DNA from: Prolixibacteraceae bacterium
GTDB lineage: Bacteria > Bacteroidota > Bacteroidia > Bacteroidales > Prolixibacteraceae
Reading direction: 5' to 3'
NCBI GenBank assembly: GCA_007116765.1
Contig: SKHV01000106.1
Span: forward strand, 1 to 11,670
DNA length: 11,670 nt
A model generated the notes under the pieces. It worked only from the letters and a program-made list of their open reading frames with translations, ran no database searches and was not told the DNA's origin. The translations under genes and the position numbers were made by a program. Positions 7,119 to 11,670 of this stretch are shown here, piece after piece. Positions within the stretch are counted from its first letter, which is position 1. Every line of letters starts with the position of its first letter.

Positions 7119-7126
7119 TATTTTTG
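7119..7126 (+). promoter_or_regulatory. Possible -7 promoter element of porV
   Basis: TATTTTTG in the 80-base porU-porV gap is a perfect TAnnTTTG, about 40 bases before the porV ATG. There is no TTG at the proper -33 spacing, so it may be a weak extra promoter that lets porV, whose product is needed in larger amounts than the sortase, be made partly independently of porU. No terminator is seen in the gap. Confidence 0.3.
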
Positions 7127-7166
7127 AAAACATTTTCAATTCTGACATAGATTAAATCAAAATATT

Positions 7167-8348
7167 ATGAATCGTATTCTTTTTATTGTACTTATTCTGG
7201 CTTTAGGAATTACAGAAAACGCAAAAGCCCAATCTTCAACCACCGGCGCAGGAGTGGTTAGCTCTGCTGTCCCATTTCTTTCAATTGCCCCCGACTCGCG
7301 TGGTGGTGCCATGGGCGATGCCGGTGCAGCCACAATGCCCGACATTAACTCACAGTATTGGAATCCCGCTAAGTATGCTTTCATCGAAAGCAGCACAGGT
7401 TTAGCGCTTTCTTATACACCATGGCTCAGAAATATTGTCCAGGATATGAACCTTGCCTATCTGGTAGGGTATCACAAAATTGACGAACTACAAACACTAT
7501 CGGGAAGCTTACGCTATTTCGATTTAGGCTCAATGCAATTTTACGACAATCAAGGTAATCCAATGAACAGTGGGAATCCTAACGAATTCTCAATCGATGC
7601 AGCCTATGCGCTTAAACTAACCGAAACTTGGTCAGGTTCAGTAGGTTTCAGATATATCCTTTCTGATATTTATTCAGGAGTAAATGCCGTGCCCGGTGCT
7701 ACAGTAACCGACCTTTCTGCGGGGAGCTCCTTTGCAGCCGATGTCGCTTTTTTCTATAACAAAACGTTTATCCGACAACGTAAAGAATCAAACATAGCAT
7801 GGGGTGTTAACGTTTCAAACATAGGCTCAAAAATATCTTACGACGGTGGCGAAGTAAGTGACTTTATTCCTACAAACCTTCGCACAGGTATTGCCTACAC
7901 TACCGAAATCGATCAGTTCAATAAAATGTCCTTTGCATTTGATGTAAATAAACTACTTGTACCTACTCCCGAATTTGAAATGGAAGATGGGGTGCCAGTT
8001 TATTCTGGTCACGGAAATTCATTGATTGGGCCTATCGAAGGCATTTTCAAATCGTTTTACGATGCTCCCGGCGGATTATCGGAAGAATTAAACGAAATCA
8101 CATTCTCACTTGGAGCCGAGTATTGGTACAGCAACCAATTTGCCTTGCGTGCAGGTTATTTTCACGAACATGCCGACAAAGGGAATCGTAAATTCCTCAC
8201 CTTTGGTGCCGGATTGAAAATGAACGTGTTTGCAATCGACTTTTCGTATATTGTAACCCCTGGACTCAGCTCAACTAGCCCATTAGCCAACACGCTGAGG
8301 TTTACCCTGGGATTCGATCTTGATAATTTCAGACAACAGGGAAGATAA
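7167..8348 (+). CDS. porV: T9SS outer-membrane shuttle protein PorV (LptO)
   Basis: FadL-like outer-membrane beta-barrel of the T9SS. PorV collects cargo from the SprA/Sov translocon by its C-terminal domain and presents it to PorU; together they form part of the attachment complex. The 393-residue protein has a Sec signal peptide with probable cut AKA|QSS after residue 21, followed by the strongly conserved PorV opening PFLSIAPDSRGGAMGDAGAA and the QYWNPAKYAF motif at about 33-71. The remainder is alternating beta-strand sequence with aromatic girdles, ending in strands such as AIDFSYIVTP and TLRFTLGFDLD. Length is normal for the family. It follows porU by 80 bases and precedes ispF by 17, an order suggesting one operon. 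PorQ and PorZ, the other attachment-complex members, are not in this window. Confidence 0.94.
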   Translation: MNRILFIVLILALGITENAKAQSSTTGAGVVSSAVPFLSIAPDSRGGAMGDAGAATMPDINSQYWNPAKYAFIESSTGLALSYTPWLRNIVQDMNLAYLVGYHKIDELQTLSGSLRYFDLGSMQFYDNQGNPMNSGNPNEFSIDAAYALKLTETWSGSVGFRYILSDIYSGVNAVPGATVTDLSAGSSFAADVAFFYNKTFIRQRKESNIAWGVNVSNIGSKISYDGGEVSDFIPTNLRTGIAYTTEIDQFNKMSFAFDVNKLLVPTPEFEMEDGVPVYSGHGNSLIGPIEGIFKSFYDAPGGLSEELNEITFSLGAEYWYSNQFALRAGYFHEHADKGNRKFLTFGAGLKMNVFAIDFSYIVTPGLSSTSPLANTLRFTLGFDLDNFRQQGR

Positions 8349-8365
8349 ACTCTGAAGTTAAAAAA

Positions 8366-8848
8366 ATGAATTACAGAATAGGCAATGGATACGATGTGCA
8401 TGCTCTTGCTAGCGGTGAAAGTCTCTGGCTGGGCGGCATCGAAATTAAACATCATAAAGGCACAGTAGCCCATTCCGATGGCGATGTACTTATTCATGCA
8501 ATATGTGACGCCATGCTCGGGGCTCTTGCTCTGGGCGATATAGGCAAACACTTCCCCGATACCGACCCTGCCTTTAAAAACATCGACAGTAAAAAACTAC
8601 TGCGCAAGAGTTACGAACTTATTGAAAACAAAGGGTACAAGGTTGAGAATATCGATTCAACTGTTTGCACCCAGCTACCAAAGCTAAAACCGTACATTGT
8701 ACACATGCGTGAAAGTATTGCTGCTTGCATATCCTGCAATACTGAAGCAATATCGGTGAAAGCCACAACAACCGAAAAACTGGGTTTCGTGGGGCGCGAA
8801 GAAGGTATATCGGCCTACGCGGTAGTTTTACTCAAAAAAGAAGACTAA
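8366..8848 (+). CDS. ispF: 2-C-methyl-D-erythritol 2,4-cyclodiphosphate synthase
   Basis: Cytoplasmic MEP-pathway enzyme that converts CDP-methylerythritol 2-phosphate to the cyclic diphosphate with loss of CMP, on the way to isopentenyl diphosphate. At 160 residues it is the normal single-domain length. Zinc ligands are visible as D10 and H12 in GNGYDVHAL and H44 in HSDGDVLIHA; the loop LGDIGKHFPDTDP follows, and the CDP-binding motif KATTTEKLGFVGR is at about 131-143. There is no fusion to IspD. It starts 17 bases after porV with no separate promoter seen, so it is probably co-transcribed with the secretion genes. The 20 bases between its stop and the convergent neighbour hold no clear terminator. 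Confidence 0.97.
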   Translation: MNYRIGNGYDVHALASGESLWLGGIEIKHHKGTVAHSDGDVLIHAICDAMLGALALGDIGKHFPDTDPAFKNIDSKKLLRKSYELIENKGYKVENIDSTVCTQLPKLKPYIVHMRESIAACISCNTEAISVKATTTEKLGFVGREEGISAYAVVLLKKED

Positions 8849-8868
8849 ACCTATCGGCTAATCACATT

Positions 8869-9930
8869 TCATTTTTTGGCTGGAACAAGTAAAGTCGATA
8901 CCGGATAATGATCGGAGTATTCTACTCTATGCCTCCGATAATTGTATGCATTAAAATGCGATGAGTAAAAAATATAATCGATGCGATACGAAGGTAGCTT
9001 TCCTCGATAAGTATTGGAAATTCCCACACCCGACTCTACAAATGCATCGTTCAGAAGTCGTTGCATATTATAATAAGTATTCGAAACCGGAGTGTCGTTA
9101 AAATCACCGCTTACAATAACCGGATAACTACACAGCTCAATGTGTCTCCGCAAACTATCAACCTGAGGAGCTCTTCGTGTATAACCGTTGCGCAACTTTC
9201 CGCCAATTAGACGCATTTCTTCAATTTTATGTGGCTGAAATCCCAGTGTATCAATAACCGAATAATCATCGGGACGAATACCAAACGACTGCAAATGGCA
9301 GTTGTAAACTCTTATTGTATCACCATCAATTAACATATCGCTGTAAATAATCAGGTTGAAGGTGTCATCGAATCGAATCTCACCACGTTTAATAATTGGA
9401 TAAGCCGAAAAAGTAACCGGTCCGTGCCAGGCACTCTGATGCGCCGAGTGATAATCAACAATACCGGGAAATCGTTCTTTAAGCCTTGCCGGATTTAATT
9501 CTCCGGTACGTTGCAGCTTTGTTTCCTGAAGACAAATTATATCTGCATTTTGCTCTTCAATAAAGTCGAGCATAGTATAGGTATCATCTTCGCGTTCAAG
9601 GTATTTGTAAAAATGATTCACATTATACGTAAGCACCTTGATTCCTTCGTGTTCAGTAGTTGTTTTTCCAAATAACTGAATGTAATTATTATGAATCTGA
9701 AAACCTACAGCAATACACAATAAGGAAACTAAAAGATATCGTTTATAAAAAACCAGCCAAAAAACAATAAACAAAACATTGGCAAAAAGTAAAAAAGGAT
9801 AGAATAAACCTAAAATAGCTCCATACCAAAGATAGCCCGTATTCACGAGCGGAACAAGGTAACTGATTAGCAAAGGAACAGCCAGCAGCACATTAAAAAA
9901 CAAAAACAAATATCTCAATAATCGTTTCAA
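8869..9930 (-). CDS. Membrane-anchored endonuclease/exonuclease/phosphatase family protein
   Basis: The 353-residue protein has an N-terminal membrane part with three predicted helices (about 6-28, 32-60 as a long or paired stretch, and 64-80) and a C-terminal EEP (DNase I-like) domain from about residue 97. The metal-dependent hydrolase motifs are all present: N103 (TYNVNHF), E136 (CLQET), H212 (YNCHLQSF), D276/N278 (SGDFNDTP), D318 (RIDYIF) and D340-H341 (SDHYPV), so it should be catalytically competent. The family cleaves phosphodiesters or phosphomonoesters in nucleic acids, inositol phosphates or sphingomyelin; the substrate cannot be told here. With the helices at the N-terminus the domain could face either side of the inner membrane. 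Similar membrane-EEP proteins are common in Bacteroidota but poorly characterised. It converges on ispF and diverges from the pseudouridine synthase gene. Confidence 0.9.
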   Translation of the reverse strand: MKRLLRYLFLFFNVLLAVPLLISYLVPLVNTGYLWYGAILGLFYPFLLFANVLFIVFWLVFYKRYLLVSLLCIAVGFQIHNNYIQLFGKTTTEHEGIKVLTYNVNHFYKYLEREDDTYTMLDFIEEQNADIICLQETKLQRTGELNPARLKERFPGIVDYHSAHQSAWHGPVTFSAYPIIKRGEIRFDDTFNLIIYSDMLIDGDTIRVYNCHLQSFGIRPDDYSVIDTLGFQPHKIEEMRLIGGKLRNGYTRRAPQVDSLRRHIELCSYPVIVSGDFNDTPVSNTYYNMQRLLNDAFVESGVGISNTYRGKLPSYRIDYIFYSSHFNAYNYRRHRVEYSDHYPVSTLLVPAKK

Positions 9931-9957
9931 TCTGTATCATCGGTTTTTATAAGATCT

Positions 9958-9965
9958 CAAATATA
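9958..9965 (-). promoter_or_regulatory. -7 promoter element of the EEP-family gene
   Basis: On the - strand it reads TATATTTG, a perfect TAnnTTTG, about 28 bases upstream of the ATG at 9930. There is no convincing -33 TTG at the expected distance. Confidence 0.35.
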
Positions 9966-9980
9966 CAAAAAGAAGTGAAA

Positions 9981-10014
9981 TTGATGTGATTCCCATAAAA
10001 ATATGCGACATTTG
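9981..10014 (+). promoter_or_regulatory. Possible promoter of the pseudouridine synthase gene
   Basis: TTG at 9981-9983 and GACATTTG at 10007-10014 (seven of eight to TAnnTTTG) are 23 bases apart, slightly long for a Bacteroidota promoter. If real, transcription starts near 10018-10020, which would put the GTG at 9986 outside the mRNA and support the ATG at 10037 as the start. Confidence 0.25.
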
Positions 10015-10036
10015 CAAAAAAATACAAAGTAAGATT

Positions 10037-10927
10037 ATGAGGAGCAAAAACATACAATCCAATCGTTCATCAAGCAATAAATCGAACAAATCATACAAAA
10101 AGAAGGAAAAGGGAAGAACCCGAACAAAACGTACCTTTAACACTTCCGAAGACACTGAGGTCAGAAGCAAAACCCCTTTTACAAAAAAAGTTAGCTCAAA
10201 AAGAGAATTCAAACCAGACGACAAAATAAGGCTGAACCGTTTCTTGGCAAATTCGGGCGTTTGTTCTCGCCGCGAAGCCGACCGCTACATTGAGTCTGGA
10301 TGTGTTACAGTAAATGGCAAAGTAGCCGACCAGTTGGGTACAAAGGTTTCACTTTACGACGAAGTAAAATTCAATGGAGAAACACTTAACCCTCAACAAA
10401 AAGTATATTTACTGCTCAACAAACCCAAAGGCTTTGTAACTACAACCGACGACCCTCAGGAACGAAAAACAGTCATGGACTTGGTAGGAAAAGCTTGCAA
10501 AGAACGCATTTATCCTGTGGGACGCCTCGACAAAGAAACAACCGGTGTATTGCTCTTTACCAACGACGGTGACCTCTCGAAAAAGCTTACGCATCCGTCG
10601 CACAACAAGAAGAAGATTTACCATGTATATCTTGATAAGCCCTTAACAAAAACCCACCTGCTCGAAATTGCACGCGGTATTGAACTCGAAGACGGAGAAA
10701 TTGCTGCCGATGCAATCGACTATGCCAAAGAAGACGATAAACGCGAAGTAGGCATTGAAATACATTCGGGCCGCAACCGAATTATTCGCCGAATATTTGC
10801 ACACATGGGCTACGAGGTGGTAAAACTCGACCGTGTTTATTTTGCCGGACTCACCAAAAAGAACTTGCCACGCGGAAAATGGAGATTTTTAACTCATGTT
10901 GAAATAAACCAGTTAAAAATGATCTAA
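10037..10927 (+). CDS. rluB: rRNA pseudouridine synthase, RsuA/RluB/RluE/RluF family
   Basis: RNA-modifying enzyme that isomerises a specific uridine to pseudouridine, most likely in 23S rRNA (RluB-like) though RsuA- or RluF-type targets are possible. With the ATG at 10037 it has 296 residues: a basic low-complexity tail rich in Lys, Ser and Arg (about 2-63), an S4 RNA-binding domain (about 64-110, RLNRFLANSGVCSRREADRY), then the synthase domain with the catalytic aspartate D165 in PVGRLDKETTGVLL and the family motif GRNRIIRR (about 245-252). The frame extends to a GTG at 9986, which adds a Cys-rich stretch unlike the family and lies upstream of the likely transcription start, so it was not used. 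The basic tail probably helps RNA binding; such N-terminal extensions are frequent in Bacteroidota members. The sigma factor gene follows after seven bases. Confidence 0.9.
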   Translation: MRSKNIQSNRSSSNKSNKSYKKKEKGRTRTKRTFNTSEDTEVRSKTPFTKKVSSKREFKPDDKIRLNRFLANSGVCSRREADRYIESGCVTVNGKVADQLGTKVSLYDEVKFNGETLNPQQKVYLLLNKPKGFVTTTDDPQERKTVMDLVGKACKERIYPVGRLDKETTGVLLFTNDGDLSKKLTHPSHNKKKIYHVYLDKPLTKTHLLEIARGIELEDGEIAADAIDYAKEDDKREVGIEIHSGRNRIIRRIFAHMGYEVVKLDRVYFAGLTKKNLPRGKWRFLTHVEINQLKMI

Positions 10928-10934
10928 ATCTGTA

Positions 10935-11453
10935 ATGAATTACAATAACCCTGTACATATTACCAAAATGAATAAAGGTGATTTTCTTGATATGGTTACA
11001 AGCAATCAGGGCATTATCCACAAAGTATGTGGAATGTATTGTGATACCAGCGAAGATCGTGAAGACTTATTTCAGGAAATCGTCACACAGCTGTGGCGCT
11101 CGATGGATTCATTCCGAGCCGAATCGAAAGTTTCAACATGGATGTACAGGGTTTCGATAAATACAGCAATTACTCATTTTAAGAAGAATAAGCGGCGCCC
11201 CGACCGCGAAACATTTTCAATAACTGAAACACAAATTGCCGACAAAATATACGACGACAATTTTGAAGAGCAATTGAAAATATTGCACAAAGCCATTTCG
11301 AAATTAACAGGCATCGAAAAATCAATAGTACTGTTATATCTCGAAAACAAAAAATACGATGAGATTGCCGAAATTGTGGGTATCACACAAAACTACGTGA
11401 GGGTGAAAATGAATCGCGTAAAAGCGAAAATGAAAAAATTGATGGGGGAATAA
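10935..11453 (+). CDS. ECF-type RNA polymerase sigma factor
   Basis: Alternative sigma factor of the extracytoplasmic-function group, directing RNA polymerase to its own regulon. The 172 residues hold region 2 (about 26-85, with the core-binding DREDLFQEIVTQLWRSMDSF and the -10 recognition stretch STWMYRVSINTAI) and region 4 (about 118-170, with the helix-turn-helix YDEIAEIVGITQNYVRVKMNR); regions 1.1 and 3 are lacking, as expected. A second ATG at 10968 would give a protein 11 residues shorter and is also possible. It begins seven bases after the pseudouridine synthase gene, so it could be co-transcribed with it, and is followed at once by a small membrane-protein gene. This is not the SusC/FecI-linked type as far as the window shows, since no FecR or TonB-dependent receptor is visible. 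What it controls is unknown. Confidence 0.92.
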   Translation: MNYNNPVHITKMNKGDFLDMVTSNQGIIHKVCGMYCDTSEDREDLFQEIVTQLWRSMDSFRAESKVSTWMYRVSINTAITHFKKNKRRPDRETFSITETQIADKIYDDNFEEQLKILHKAISKLTGIEKSIVLLYLENKKYDEIAEIVGITQNYVRVKMNRVKAKMKKLMGE

Positions 11454-11455
11454 AG

Positions 11456-11670
11456 ATGGACATTGATAAATTAAAATCGGCCTGGCAAAAATATTCTTCA
11501 ACAAACGAAAGTCAAAAACTCGTTTCCGAAGATGTTGAGCATATTTTAAACAAACGCACGGTAAGCATTACCGAAAAAATCAGGAGAAACATAAAAATCG
11601 GTCTGGCTATAGTATTTCTATGGATAGCCGCCAATATTATAATGAACCTTTTCACGTCTCCACTTCTCGA
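11456..11670 (+). CDS. Putative single-span membrane protein, possible anti-sigma partner (3' end cut off)
   Basis: The ATG at 11456 is two bases after the sigma factor stop and is preceded by GGGGG at 11444-11448 with seven-base spacing, an unusually good ribosome-binding site for this window. The frame stays open to the window end, giving 71 complete codons. Residues 1-45 are hydrophilic and charged (MDIDKLKSAWQKYSS at the start), followed by a hydrophobic helix at about 48-66 (IGLAIVFLWIAANIIMNLF), so it looks like a cytoplasmic N-terminal segment joined to an inner-membrane helix. Translational coupling to an ECF sigma gene and this layout suggest an anti-sigma factor. No zinc-binding HxxxCxxC motif of the ZAS type is seen, so this rests on position and topology only. 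Confidence 0.7.
   Translation, partial: MDIDKLKSAWQKYSSTNESQKLVSEDVEHILNKRTVSITEKIRRNIKIGLAIVFLWIAANIIMNLFTSPLL

Noticed and set aside
8162..8551. 129-codon - strand frame across the porV-ispF junction
   Set aside because: It covers the antisense of two strongly supported genes and has no family features.
9986..10036. GTG start adding 17 residues with two cysteines (a possible CxxC) to the pseudouridine synthase
   Set aside because: The candidate promoter lies downstream of this codon, there is a good ATG at 10037, and the family has no such N-terminus.
9937..10224. 95-codon - strand frame rich in Leu and Phe, looking like a membrane protein
   Set aside because: It is the reverse of the Lys-rich tail of the pseudouridine synthase, and AAA/AAG codons read as TTT/CTT give false hydrophobic helices. 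It also overlaps the divergent promoter region.
1..11670. Signs of mobile DNA, CRISPR, defence genes or a novel gene cluster
   Set aside because: No transposase, integrase, tandem repeat array, attachment-site duplication or defence domain was seen. All full-length genes fall into known core families.

Overview
The window looks like a chromosomal stretch from a Bacteroidota bacterium, most likely a Bacteroidales or Marinilabiliales-type marine or anaerobic lineage. The evidence is a type IX secretion system (T9SS) core locus, which is restricted to this phylum (a GldJ lipoprotein, the PorU sortase and the PorV barrel). AT-rich intergenic DNA, few Shine-Dalgarno sequences and several TAnnTTTG-type -7 promoter elements point the same way. 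No insertion sequence, phage gene, CRISPR array, tRNA or rRNA was seen, and the region reads as conserved core genome.

Layout. Bases 1-208 hold no supported gene but contain a dense promoter region for trxA (thioredoxin, + strand). trxA converges on murF (- strand), and the two share a hairpin at about 604-633. murF lies downstream of gldJ on the - strand; a strong hairpin terminator at 1951-1979 separates them and also shows that murF starts at 1936, not 1963. gldJ diverges from porU across a 256-base AT-rich regulatory gap. On the + strand follow porU (cell-surface sortase), porV (outer-membrane shuttle barrel) and ispF (isoprenoid synthesis, MEP pathway). ispF converges, with a 20-base gap, on a - strand gene for a membrane-anchored endonuclease/exonuclease/phosphatase-fold protein. 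That gene diverges from an RsuA/RluB-type rRNA pseudouridine synthase. Close behind are an ECF sigma factor and, cut by the window end, a small single-membrane-span protein that could be its anti-sigma factor.

How the genes fit together. In T9SS, cargo carrying a C-terminal signal domain crosses the outer membrane, is collected by PorV and passed to PorU, which removes the signal and links the cargo to an A-LPS anchor. GldJ is a lipoprotein tied to the T9SS/gliding machinery. IspF feeds isoprenoid precursors that end, among other places, in the undecaprenyl carrier used both for peptidoglycan (MurF product) and for LPS-type glycans, so the clustering could reflect shared envelope biogenesis; that last link is inference.

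I did not find an undescribed multi-gene system. The points most worth a second look are the composite trxA promoter region (a Crp/Fnr-like site about 40 bases upstream of a -7 element lacking a -33 element, then an 8+8 inverted repeat, then a second promoter), the nested dyads between gldJ and porU, the terminator sitting directly in front of murF, and the sigma/membrane-protein pair at the right edge.
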